Positions 17,765-25,067 of a stretch of DNA of 64,000 bases are shown in pieces. Within the stretch, counting starts at the first letter, position 1, and each line of letters begins with the position of its first letter. The notes below the pieces were generated by a model that saw nothing but the letters and a program-made list of their open reading frames with translations, did no database searches and had not been told where the DNA came from. The stretch covers positions 412,507 to 476,506 of the forward strand of contig CAVWQI010000001.1 in assembly GCA_963757185.1 (NCBI GenBank), written 5' to 3'. The position numbers were made by a program, and so were the translations under genes. The DNA comes from JAQBQB01 sp963757185. GTDB taxonomy: Bacteria > Gemmatimonadota > Gemmatimonadetes > Gemmatimonadales > Gemmatimonadaceae.

Positions 17765-19393
17765 CACGGTCTCAGGGGCCTGCCGCGTGTGCGTCACCGT
17801 CTCCGCGGAGACGAAGTGTCGGACCACGCTCGTGCCGGTGACGTAGCGAAACACGCGACTCTCGATGGTTCGATCGGCGGCCGTCGATCGGTCATGCTGA
17901 CGGAGATGTTCGGCCCAGGAGCTGACGAGGAACGTCTCGATATATAGGTTTTCTTTTTCGATGTCGCGAAATATTCCCCATCGATACGCGCCGTCGCGTC
18001 GGCGCACTCGGGCGTAGGCGTTCATCGCCTCCAGAAACTCGTCCGCGTGTCCCTCCGGCACGGTGTACTCGGCAGTCACCAATACCGGACCATCGTTGAG
18101 TGCCGGTTGGGCATCTGCCAGCGGGACCGGCATTCGCCAATGGTTCCACGGACTGGCGTCGACCGTGGTGTCCGGCAATCGGACCACGCGAGCCAGGGCA
18201 ACCGACAAGATCGTTCCGAGACCGGCGCCAACAAGTGCGAACAATATGCTGCGATGCGCTGCAACCGTCCCCCAGAACGCGCTGCCCGCGGCCAAGCCTC
18301 CTTGAAATACGAGCAGGAATACGGCAAGCACGCGCGCCCGGACCCAATCCGGTGCGAGAACCTGAACCAACGTGTTGACCAGCGAGATGAACACGATCCA
18401 CGCCGCGCCGGCGACAAGCATCAGGGCCGCGAGGACTACCATGACGTGGACCAACCCGGCGGCGATTGTCGCGAGGCCGAGGACCGCGACGCCGCCTGAC
18501 GCAACAACCTCCGTCGACCACCGCGATCGTACAATTGGCATCACCGCCGCGCCTATGACAGCACCGGCGCCGAAGCAACCCAACAGGACTCCGTAGCCGG
18601 TCGGGCTCGAGCTCACGCTGCGCGCTACCGACGGCAGCAACGCGAGCAGCGCGCTCGCAAAGAACATCGTCACGCCCGCCCGGAACATCACGCGGCGCAA
18701 CGCCGGCGAATATCGAACGTACCGCCCTGCCGCGACGATCGCGCCCGCCACTGTTTCCGGCGGCGTCGCGCGACGAGTTGGCGGGCGCTTCCATCGCGCG
18801 ACAACGGCGATCACGCCGGCAAACGACAGCACGTTGACGGCGAACGCCGCACCCACGCCGGCCACGGCGATCACGACGCCGGCGAGGGCCGGGCCGACGG
18901 CACGGGCAAAGTTGAATTCGATGCCGTTGAGGGCCGACGCCGCTGCGAGGTCCTCTTTGCCGACGAGCTCCGGAAGGACCGCCCGCCACGTCGGCGACTC
19001 GATGGCGTCGCCCGCCGACAGCGCGAACGTCAGCGAGAGAAGTAGCCAGGGAGTCATCGCGCCGCCGAAGGTGACGACGGTGATCACGATCGCCACGCCT
19101 ACCATCCACGTCTCGGTAAAGAGAATCAGCTTGCGCCGATCGACGATGTCACCGATCGCACCCGCCGGAAGCGCGAACACGAAGAACGCGAGCGCAGACG
19201 CGGTCTGCGTGAGTGCGACGTACATCGGGCCGGCTCGGAGCGAGACCATGAGCCAGGCGGCGCCTACCGTCTGCATGAACGTGCCGACGTCGGACACCAC
19301 GTCGGCAAGCAGCAGTTTGCGGAAGAGCGGGGTGCGAAGGGGGCGCCAGGCGCTCGCTGGCTTTCGCTGCCCCGCCGGTTGCGTCGAAGTCAT
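17711..19393 (-). CDS. MFS exporter with C-terminal ABM-like domain (MFS_3/EntS type)
   Basis: A 560-residue protein. Residues about 20-415 form the twelve-helix major facilitator core of the MFS_3 group (LLADVVSDVGTFMQTVGAAW at the start, VLPELVGKEDLAAASALNGI in the loop). Residues about 435-545 form a soluble region with the pattern of a dimeric alpha/beta-barrel monooxygenase-like fold (VLVTAEYTVPEGHADEFLEAM). This architecture is known in the EntS/MFS_3 family, which exports siderophores or other small molecules; the role of the tail is unknown. It converges on the NodT gene with a 54-bp overlap of coding ends. Confidence 0.88.
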   Translation of the reverse strand: MTSTQPAGQRKPASAWRPLRTPLFRKLLLADVVSDVGTFMQTVGAAWLMVSLRAGPMYVALTQTASALAFFVFALPAGAIGDIVDRRKLILFTETWMVGVAIVITVVTFGGAMTPWLLLSLTFALSAGDAIESPTWRAVLPELVGKEDLAAASALNGIEFNFARAVGPALAGVVIAVAGVGAAFAVNVLSFAGVIAVVARWKRPPTRRATPPETVAGAIVAAGRYVRYSPALRRVMFRAGVTMFFASALLALLPSVARSVSSSPTGYGVLLGCFGAGAVIGAAVMPIVRSRWSTEVVASGGVAVLGLATIAAGLVHVMVVLAALMLVAGAAWIVFISLVNTLVQVLAPDWVRARVLAVFLLVFQGGLAAGSAFWGTVAAHRSILFALVGAGLGTILSVALARVVRLPDTTVDASPWNHWRMPVPLADAQPALNDGPVLVTAEYTVPEGHADEFLEAMNAYARVRRRDGAYRWGIFRDIEKENLYIETFLVSSWAEHLRQHDRSTAADRTIESRVFRYVTGTSVVRHFVSAETVTHTRQAPETVLPLPTAAEGGVELHQSE

Positions 19394-19577
19394 GCCGCGA
19401 TGATGCCGGCCGTCGCGACGGGCATTCGGCCGGGACGCCGGGTCACGTCGGTGAGCGGAATCACGCCCATGTTCGACTCCGATGAGTGCCCGTCGATTCT
19501 AACGCCTACACGACAGGGAGCGAGCCCCCGAACCGTTGTACCCCTGCTCCGGTTCGCTCGCGATGGCGAGCCTGGGC

Positions 19578-20450
19578 TCACGCCGTGTAGTGTGCGCTGT
19601 CGCCGGCGGTCGCATCGTACGTCGCGCCCGAGACCATGCGAGCGTCGTCGGAGGCGAGGAAGACCACCACCGGAGCTATGTCCTCCGGTTCGATCCAGGG
19701 TACGCCGAGCGGTGATGAGGCAATGAGAATCTGCCGCGCGCCCTCCTCGTCCGCCGCCGACCCGGATGGCGGTTTGCCGGCGGCGGCGAGGGCCTGCGCG
19801 TAACGCGATTCGTGTCGCGTGAGGGGCGTGTCGATGAGTCCCGGCACGAGTGCGTTGACCGTGATGCCGTATCGGCTGAGCTCCAGCGCCGCCGATTTCA
19901 TTAGCCCGATGATCCCCCACTTCGAGGCCGAGTAGGCCGCACCGTGCAGCGTACCGTGCCTGCCTTGTGTGGAAGTGGTCACGATGATGCGCCCACCACC
20001 CGTTCCAGCGCAGCGCTCGACGATGTGCGGCGCAAACGCGCGAATCGCGTTCGCCGTTCCCGTGAGATTGACGTCGATGTGCACGCGCCAGTGGCCATCG
20101 TCCATCTCGAGCAGCGGCTGAAAGGCCTGGGTGCCCGCGTTCGCGAACAGGATATCGATTCCGCCGAGTTCCCTTGCCGCCCGCGCGGCGGCGCCGCGCA
20201 GAGCGGCGAGATCACGCTGATCGCAGACCACGCTCACCCACCGCCGGCTGCTCGCCTCGACTTGCCTGCCCGTCTCTCTCAGATCGTCCGGGACGGCCGG
20301 CGTGACTCCAGACTGCGAGTCGACCACCGCGCAAATATCGATGCCGGCAATGTCGGCGCCCTCTCGCGCCATCGCCACAGCCGCGGCCCTGCCAATGCCG
20401 CGCGCGGCGCCAGTGACTACCGCGACCTTACCGCGAAGCCGCTCGCTCAT
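19578..20450 (-). CDS. Short-chain dehydrogenase/reductase, mycofactocin-like SDR type
   Basis: A 290-residue classical SDR. TGAARGIGR near residue 14 binds NAD(P), NAG appears in FANAGTQAF, and YSASK carries the catalytic Tyr and Lys after a Ser in VTTSTQG. The long insert after the second strand and the VPGLIDTPLTRHE loop resemble the carveol/mycofactocin-dependent SDR group. Its substrate is an alcohol or ketone of unknown identity. No mycofactocin genes are in the window. Upstream, facing away, is the 14-codon fossil of another dehydrogenase. Confidence 0.88.
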   Translation of the reverse strand: MSERLRGKVAVVTGAARGIGRAAAVAMAREGADIAGIDICAVVDSQSGVTPAVPDDLRETGRQVEASSRRWVSVVCDQRDLAALRGAAARAARELGGIDILFANAGTQAFQPLLEMDDGHWRVHIDVNLTGTANAIRAFAPHIVERCAGTGGGRIIVTTSTQGRHGTLHGAAYSASKWGIIGLMKSAALELSRYGITVNALVPGLIDTPLTRHESRYAQALAAAGKPPSGSAADEEGARQILIASSPLGVPWIEPEDIAPVVVFLASDDARMVSGATYDATAGDSAHYTA

Positions 20451-20500
20451 CTCGATGTGGGAACAAGCTGATGCAGGCGTGAACCGGAGGTCGACGCGCG

Positions 20501-20545
20501 ATGGACGTTGGCGTCATAGGCCTTGGCATCATGGGCTCAGGGTGA
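20501..20545 (+). pseudogene. Fossil 5' end of a beta-hydroxyacid (3-HIBADH-like) dehydrogenase gene
   Basis: GGAGG at 20486-20490 is followed ten bases later by an ATG and the codons MDVGVIGLGIMGSG, then TGA. This is the N-terminal Rossmann motif GxGxMG of the 3-hydroxyisobutyrate/6-phosphogluconate dehydrogenase family, which should continue for about 280 residues. The homology stops at codon 14, where the tail of the slipin gene begins on the other strand (slipin stop at 20537). A deletion or rearrangement appears to have joined the two here. It is too short for a statistical test, so the call rests on motif plus ribosome site. Confidence 0.6.
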
Positions 20546-21406
20546 GTGATGCCCGTCCGATCCGTCGCCATCAGCCCATCGGCCCGCGCCGGCGCCCGGC
20601 GACTGAGCCGCGGCTGGTCCTCGCTCCATGGGAACCGCAGACCGATTCAGACCAAGCAGCTCCAGCGGTAGCGGAAACACTATCGTCGTGTTCTGTTCCG
20701 TCCCGATCTCGATGAGCGTTTGCAAATAGCGCAACGTCACCGATATCGGCTCGCGGTTCAGCACGGCCGCGGCCTCGGCCAGTTTCGTCGCGGCTTGAAA
20801 CTCTCCCTGCGCGGCGATGACCTTGGCTCGGCGAGTGCGTTCCGCCTCCGCCTGCGCCGCGATGGCGCGCTGCATCTCCTGCGGCAGGTCTACCTGCTTG
20901 ACCTGAACCTGCGCCACCTTGACGCCCCACACCTCGGTCTGGTCGTCGAGAATCCCTTGAAGCCGGGCATTCAGCTTGGCGCGCTCGGCGAGAAGGTCAT
21001 CCAACTCGACCTCGCCGAGCACCGACCGGAGTCCGGTCTGCGCCGCCTGCTCCACGGCATAGCGAAAGTTCTCCACCGCGACGATTGCCTTGGTGGCGTC
21101 GGTGACGAGATAGTAGACGACCGCATTCACTTTGAGCGAGACGTTGTCGCGCGTGATGACGTCCTGTGTCGGGACGTCCCAGGTGACGACGCGAAGCGAG
21201 ACCTTCACGAGCTTGTCGATCGGCCAGAAAATGAACACCAAGCCCGGCCCCTTCTCGCTCTTCATCACCCGACCCAGCCGAAACACGACGCCACGTTCGT
21301 ATTGCCGCAGAATATTGATGCACCGCGACAAGAGAATGAGAACGACGACGGCGCCCAGCACGACCGCGGCGATGGTCGTGAGCGACTGACTGATGTTGGC
21401 TGTCAT
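20537..21406 (-). CDS. Slipin (stomatin-like SPFH/band 7 membrane protein)
   Basis: A 289-residue SPFH protein: one N-terminal transmembrane helix (TIAAVVLGAVVVLILL), then the band 7 domain starting INILRQYERGVVFRLGR, with VPTQDVITRDNVSLKV, and a coiled-coil ending in a low-complexity tail. Slipins oligomerise in membrane microdomains and often pair with a NfeD-type protein, but none is adjacent. GGGAGG at 21413-21418 fixes the ATG at 21406. The C-terminal 30 residues (Gly/Ala/Asp-rich, ending DGHHSP) abut the dehydrogenase fossil and may have been altered by the rearrangement. Confidence 0.92.
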   Translation of the reverse strand: MTANISQSLTTIAAVVLGAVVVLILLSRCINILRQYERGVVFRLGRVMKSEKGPGLVFIFWPIDKLVKVSLRVVTWDVPTQDVITRDNVSLKVNAVVYYLVTDATKAIVAVENFRYAVEQAAQTGLRSVLGEVELDDLLAERAKLNARLQGILDDQTEVWGVKVAQVQVKQVDLPQEMQRAIAAQAEAERTRRAKVIAAQGEFQAATKLAEAAAVLNREPISVTLRYLQTLIEIGTEQNTTIVFPLPLELLGLNRSAVPMERGPAAAQSPGAGAGRWADGDGSDGHHSP

Positions 21407-21607
21407 GGCGAACCTCCCTACTAGAACGGGCGTCCGCCGGGGCTCTGCCCGGCTTCGCCAGGGCGTGCTCACGGGCTCGCTCGCAGTGTCCCGGCGCGGC
21501 CCCGCTCCCTCGGGTCAACGCATGGAACGGTCCCCCCGACCATGTGCGGCCCTCAGTCGTTGCATAGTCTCTTGCCGTCCGGGCCGCTTGGGAGCCCGCG
21601 TCTCGCC

Positions 21608-21889
21608 TTATCGCTTTTCCCGATACCGGAAGTCGATTAGAAACACCCGCCGTCCCGGCCCGTGTTTCGCCACCTTGAGAAGATCGACAAGCCCGGCGAA
21701 GCCCGATGCCCGGGCGAGCTCGGGCGTGACATCAGCCAGGGCCACCTCGAGGATCCTGGTCACGACGATTTCTCCGGGAGGCAGTGCATATCGGCCGCCC
21801 ACCTTCACGTGTGGCCGTTGCCATAGGCGGACGGTCGTCGTGATCTCCCCTCGACGAATCGGATCGCGGAGCGATTTGAGGAATTGCAT
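21608..21889 (-). CDS. ASCH-domain small protein
   Basis: A 93-residue protein with the look of a stand-alone ASCH domain: FLKSLRDPIRRGEITTTVRLWQ at the start, KVGGRYALPPGEIVVTRI in the middle (given here in parts) and a short C-terminal helix. ASCH domains resemble PUA domains and are thought to bind RNA or act on modified nucleosides. It starts six bases after the stop of the GNAT gene, so the two are likely cotranscribed. No partner suggests a specific substrate. Confidence 0.75.
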   Translation of the reverse strand: MQFLKSLRDPIRRGEITTTVRLWQRPHVKVGGRYALPPGEIVVTRILEVALADVTPELARASGFAGLVDLLKVAKHGPGRRVFLIDFRYREKR

Positions 21890-21895
21890 GTCAGC

Positions 21896-22366
21896 TCACG
21901 CCGAGCTTTCGCTCAACTCGAGAGACATGAACACGCTATTGCCATTCTCTATGTAAGAACCGAACGGTCCGCATTCACGGAACCCGACGCCGCGGTAGAG
22001 CGCCTGCGCGGGCTTGAACGCCGGATGACGGCCCGTCTCGAGGAACAACTCCCGGTAGCCGCGCTCGCGGGACACGTCGAGGATGTGGTTGAGCAAGGTC
22101 CTTCCCGCGCCGTGCCGACGACGACTCAGCGGCGTGCGCATCGACTTGATCTCGCCCTGAGTCAGCGACAGCTCCTTGAGCGCCGCGCAACCGAGGAGCG
22201 TTGCGTTCTGCCATGCGGTCCAGAACGTGACGGCGGGATCCCGGAGCCTATGTGCGTCGAAAGCGAATACCTGATCGGGCGGAGAGAGCTCGTGCATGTT
22301 CCTGAGGTGCTCCTCGAGGAGTGCGAGGACCTCTGGTCTGGTGACGTCGTCGATCTCGATTCTCAT
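21896..22366 (-). CDS. GNAT-family N-acetyltransferase
   Basis: A 156-residue acetyltransferase. The acetyl-CoA loop reads SRRRHGAGRTLLNHIL, a variant of the Q/RxxGxG/A motif, followed by the ELFLETG strand and the ALYRGVGFRECGPF C-terminal motif. LLGCAALKEL precedes it. This arrangement resembles YafP/ElaA-like small-molecule acetyltransferases, acceptor unknown. The ATG at 22366 is preferred; the frame above is Arg/Pro-rich. It is followed closely by the ASCH gene and preceded by the 120-residue unknown gene on the same strand. Confidence 0.85.
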   Translation of the reverse strand: MRIEIDDVTRPEVLALLEEHLRNMHELSPPDQVFAFDAHRLRDPAVTFWTAWQNATLLGCAALKELSLTQGEIKSMRTPLSRRRHGAGRTLLNHILDVSRERGYRELFLETGRHPAFKPAQALYRGVGFRECGPFGSYIENGNSVFMSLELSESSA

Positions 22367-22397
22367 GACACCCGGTCGTCGTTGCGGAGGCGCTTTG

Positions 22398-22760
22398 TCA
22401 GTTCTGGGGATCAAGATCTTCCCTCCACGACCAGGAGCCATCGCTGTTCCGCCCAAGCGAGATGATCTCGGTGATTCTCTCACGTGTTTCCGCCTGGGCG
22501 CGGGTGCGGCAAATCTGAGCGTTGCCGCGGCTGATGCCGTGGCCGGCGGCGAACTCGCTCAACTGCGTCGCGACTGCCAGCGCCTGTTCGATGAGAGCGG
22601 CCCTCTCAGTCGCCGGAATGCTGGTGCCGTATTGGATCGTCAATGTCTTCTCGCCGGAGAGCGCGCTGAAAATGATGAGATTGAAGAGTTGGACGACATC
22701 ACCGTTCGCGAGTGGAAGGGGCTCGTCGATCGCTGGATAGGGCCAATCTTGATTCTGCAT
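22398..22760 (-). CDS. Hypothetical protein, 120 residues
   Basis: A predicted soluble protein opening MQNQDWPYPAIDEPL, with a hydrophobic helix (VVQLFNLIIFSALS), a Glu/Arg-rich helical C-terminal half and the ending SWREDLDPQN. I do not recognise the family. The ATG at 22760 is chosen because codon usage and composition turn protein-like exactly there; the frame stays open far upstream but is antisense shadow of the neighbouring GNAT gene. It fits neatly between two GNAT genes, 43 and 31 bases from each, which supports it as a real gene. Confidence 0.6.
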   Translation of the reverse strand: MQNQDWPYPAIDEPLPLANGDVVQLFNLIIFSALSGEKTLTIQYGTSIPATERAALIEQALAVATQLSEFAAGHGISRGNAQICRTRAQAETRERITEIISLGRNSDGSWSWREDLDPQN

Positions 22761-22803
22761 AGGGCGCGGGCGTTCTACTCCACTTCGGGAGATGCGAGAG
22801 CAC

Positions 22804-23358
22804 TCAGTTGGTGAAGTTCCATTCCGTGGGCGGTAAGCGACGAAACATCTCTCGGATCGGAAGATTGGCCAGCTCGGCGACTCGGCGAAACGCTCGTGCG
22901 GAGAGATAGGTGTCGCCCGATGGGTGGACCGCGGCCACGCGCGCATACGAGCGGCGAGTGCTCTCGCGATCATAGGCGCCGCCACGCAGAAACCCCCCGC
23001 CGTTCGCGAGTACTTCGGCGGCCGCGCTTGCGATGAGCGCGAGGCTGACCCCCAACCCCCGATAAGATGGGACGACGAACAGGTCGGCAATCTGCGCTCC
23101 GCTGGTCGCCCAATGCATATCGTACACGACGTCCCACGCCACAAACCCAACCGCGGTGTTCCGGGTTTCGGCCAATAGAACGTGGTGGAGCGAGCGCTCC
23201 CGCAACACGTCACGCCGGAGCTGCTCGGGTGAGCTCCCAACGTGGTCGGGGTAGCTCTCCCGGAGATAGGCGGCAAGGAGCGCCGCCAGCGTGTCAGCAT
23301 CGTCTGCGGTGGCTCCGCGAACCTCCAGCCAACGCTGGTGCGATGCGGGAACGCTCAT
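22804..23358 (-). CDS. GNAT-family N-acetyltransferase
   Basis: A 184-residue acetyltransferase. GATADDADTLAALLAAYL is the usual N-terminal GNAT helix, AVGFVAWDVVYD the central strand, IADLFVVPSYRGLGVSLALI the acetyl-CoA-binding motif A (R/GxGxxL), and the SYARVAAVHPSGDTYLSARAF region the C-terminal part. The acceptor is unknown. ATG 23358 is preferred to the longer frame (to 23487), which is Arg-rich. It belongs to the minus-strand run of small genes from 23.8 to 21.6 kb. Confidence 0.85.
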   Translation of the reverse strand: MSVPASHQRWLEVRGATADDADTLAALLAAYLRESYPDHVGSSPEQLRRDVLRERSLHHVLLAETRNTAVGFVAWDVVYDMHWATSGAQIADLFVVPSYRGLGVSLALIASAAAEVLANGGGFLRGGAYDRESTRRSYARVAAVHPSGDTYLSARAFRRVAELANLPIREMFRRLPPTEWNFTN

Positions 23359-23443
23359 CCGTTGTCGTAGCCCGCCCCGAGCGTCGCGGCTACGTCCTGG
23401 CTGAGGAGTCGACTTGCGCGAGCCTCGTCGCCGTCCGTCACGG

Positions 23444-23728
23444 TCATGAGGCCCGATGGGGGCGGCGAGCCGCCATCCACGCAACAAGGATCAGAGCAGG
23501 CGCTCCGAAGAAAAGCCACGGACCGCCCAGAAGGCGGACGGTGATGGAGAGCTCATCGCTCGACGGCGGCGCGGAATGTCGCGCCCCGATCACAGCGCGT
23601 CCGATCGAGACCACGAGAAGTAGGAACATCCCGAGAAAGGCGATGCCAAGAACGCGACGAAAACGCCAGGCACGAAAGCTCATGGGATCGTGGAAGCGAG
23701 CTGTTTGGTGTAGTTCAGAACGGGACAT
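23444..23728 (-). CDS. Small membrane protein, two predicted helices
   Basis: A 94-residue protein with hydrophobic helices LGIAFLGMFLLLVVSIGRAVIG and LLGGPWLFFGAPALILVAW (quoted in part). Positive residues flank both. No family recognised. ATG 23728 overlaps the end of the 27-residue microprotein; an inner ATG at 23683 is an alternative start. Confidence 0.6.
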   Translation of the reverse strand: MSRSELHQTARFHDPMSFRAWRFRRVLGIAFLGMFLLLVVSIGRAVIGARHSAPPSSDELSITVRLLGGPWLFFGAPALILVAWMAARRPHRAS

Positions 23729-23798
23729 CGGCGCGGCGCGGGCCGCGGGCGGCGATCAGCAAGAAGACCCCGAGCACGATGGAAATGACGAGGATCAT
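23715..23798 (-). CDS. Possible 27-residue single-helix microprotein
   Basis: ATG at 23798 opens MILVISIVLGVFLLIAARGP and ends RRADVPF before TGA. The first 17 residues form one membrane helix followed by Arg residues, a normal layout for a bacterial micro membrane protein. Its end overlaps the start of the next small membrane gene by 14 bases, suggesting coupling. No clear ribosome site is seen, so this is tentative. Confidence 0.35.
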   Translation of the reverse strand: MILVISIVLGVFLLIAARGPRRADVPF

Positions 23799-23858
23799 CC
23801 GTTTAATAAATAGCCGACGGTCTAAAGCCGAGCGCGCAGCGACCGAAGCGCTACACCG

Positions 23859-24665
23859 TCACGCGGCAGCGATTTCTCGAGATCGTTCCAGAGAGCAGTC
23901 CATGCCGTCGCGATGCCACTCGGGTTGCGCAACGTCGGATCCTTCTGCGCTTCTGCTCGGGCTTCGGCGCGATGCCGCGCCACGATGCTCCGGATGACGC
24001 TTCATTTCCATGTCACTCGCCGCAAGCGACGTTTCGATCGTCTGCTCGTAGTAGCCCGCGTCGTCGTTCGCGAGCGACACGCCGCGAATTGCGTCGGGGC
24101 TCAGTGTGCGGTGTGACGCGTCGATCCCTAGGCGAGCGAGCGGCAGCGTCCAATTGTCGGTGACGAATGACCCAGCGGGATTCGGCAGCCAGACCCACGC
24201 GTGCAAGATCGAAAGCCGGGGCGCGCCTGGACCGGCATCCGTCGCCATCCCAGCCGCGTGGTGCAACGGCAGACTCTCCTCGGCGATGCTCCCGTTGTGC
24301 TCGTGCCAATACGCTTGCGGTGCGGCGCTCTTCGGTGGTAGCTCACCCTCGGCCAGCAATGCTGTGTAGGCGACGCCGGCCAGTCGTCGCCGACCACCGT
24401 CGGTGATGTACGTGAGCACCGACGGTCTCGCCGGATCGAACTTATTCTCGAGCACCCGGGCCAGATTCACCCAGTGCTCACCCATGGCGGGGAACTCGAC
24501 GCCGACGCGCTTGAATCCGTCAGCGATCGCCGAGTCGATCGAGCGATAGCGCATGGTTCCTTCACGGGCAGCCGAGAGCATGCGTGCCGTTGCGTCCCCA
24601 CCCCCGCTCTGCGCGCTGGCGAATCGCACGACACCGACGGCGAGAAGGAGCGCGATGCGTCTCAT
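23859..24665 (-). CDS. Secreted protein of unknown function, third gene of an envelope operon
   Basis: A 268-residue protein with a signal peptide (MRRIALLLAVGVVRFASAQS). The mature region has acidic and aromatic patches such as YRSIDSAIADGFKRVG, EHWVNLARVLENKFDP, YWHEHNGSIAEES and SILHAWVWLPNPAG, which look like a folded periplasmic domain with conserved His, Glu and Trp. I do not recognise a family. Its ATG overlaps the TGA of the lipoprotein gene before it (ATGA), so translation is coupled. The C-terminal 40 residues are Arg/Ser/Glu-rich and may be disordered. Confidence 0.7.
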   Translation of the reverse strand: MRRIALLLAVGVVRFASAQSGGGDATARMLSAAREGTMRYRSIDSAIADGFKRVGVEFPAMGEHWVNLARVLENKFDPARPSVLTYITDGGRRRLAGVAYTALLAEGELPPKSAAPQAYWHEHNGSIAEESLPLHHAAGMATDAGPGAPRLSILHAWVWLPNPAGSFVTDNWTLPLARLGIDASHRTLSPDAIRGVSLANDDAGYYEQTIETSLAASDMEMKRHPEHRGAASRRSPSRSAEGSDVAQPEWHRDGMDCSLERSREIAAA

Positions 24666-25067
24666 CGCGTGCGCGCCGTGTCGGGCGCCGAGCGGCCCAT
24701 CTTGGACAGAATCGCTCGCATAGCCGCGTCCGGGATGCCGTACGGAAACCGACTCGCATAGCGGAGTTGGTCCAGGTTTCTCGCCGACGGCGCTCCGACT
24801 ATGTTGACGTCGATCGCCGAAAAGCCGCCGCTCTCGATTTGCGAATACGGGATGACGACGACGGCCTCCGACGTCCGCATCGTCAGATCGGCCTTCGTGA
24901 CGGTGAGCAGCTCGCCCTCGTAAGTGCGCGAGCCCACGGTAACGACCCCGGCCACGCCCTCCGGGGAATTGGCGAGCGGTGCTTTCGAGGGTGAACCGCC
25001 GGTATAGATGCAGCCGCTCACCACGAGTCGCCAGGACGCCGAGCGCGGTGAAGCTCCTGTTTCTCAC
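24662..25067 (-). pseudogene. Small lipoprotein of an envelope operon, frameshifted in the signal peptide
   Basis: GTG at 25067 overlaps the TGA of the upstream gene (GTGA) and reads MRNRSFTALGVLAT, a good lipoprotein signal start. The lipobox VVSGC and the mature protein (CIYTGGSPSKAP through APDTARTR) lie in the next frame; dropping one base near 25025 joins them into a 134-residue lipoprotein. As sequenced, translation would need GTG at 25024, which leaves too short a signal. The mature part is a small beta-rich domain (VAGVVTVGSRTYEGELL). Stop and start overlaps on both sides indicate the intact gene is part of the operon. Either a frameshift mutation or a base-calling error. Confidence 0.7.

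Noticed and set aside
15496..17841. Long open frame of 781 codons across the end of the RND pump and the NodT gene
   Set aside because: The first part is a shadow of the pump in another frame; only the region from about 16390 matches a family.
24989..25067. Programmed frameshift in the envelope lipoprotein
   Set aside because: No slippery heptamer or downstream stem is evident, so a mutation or sequence error is the simpler reading.
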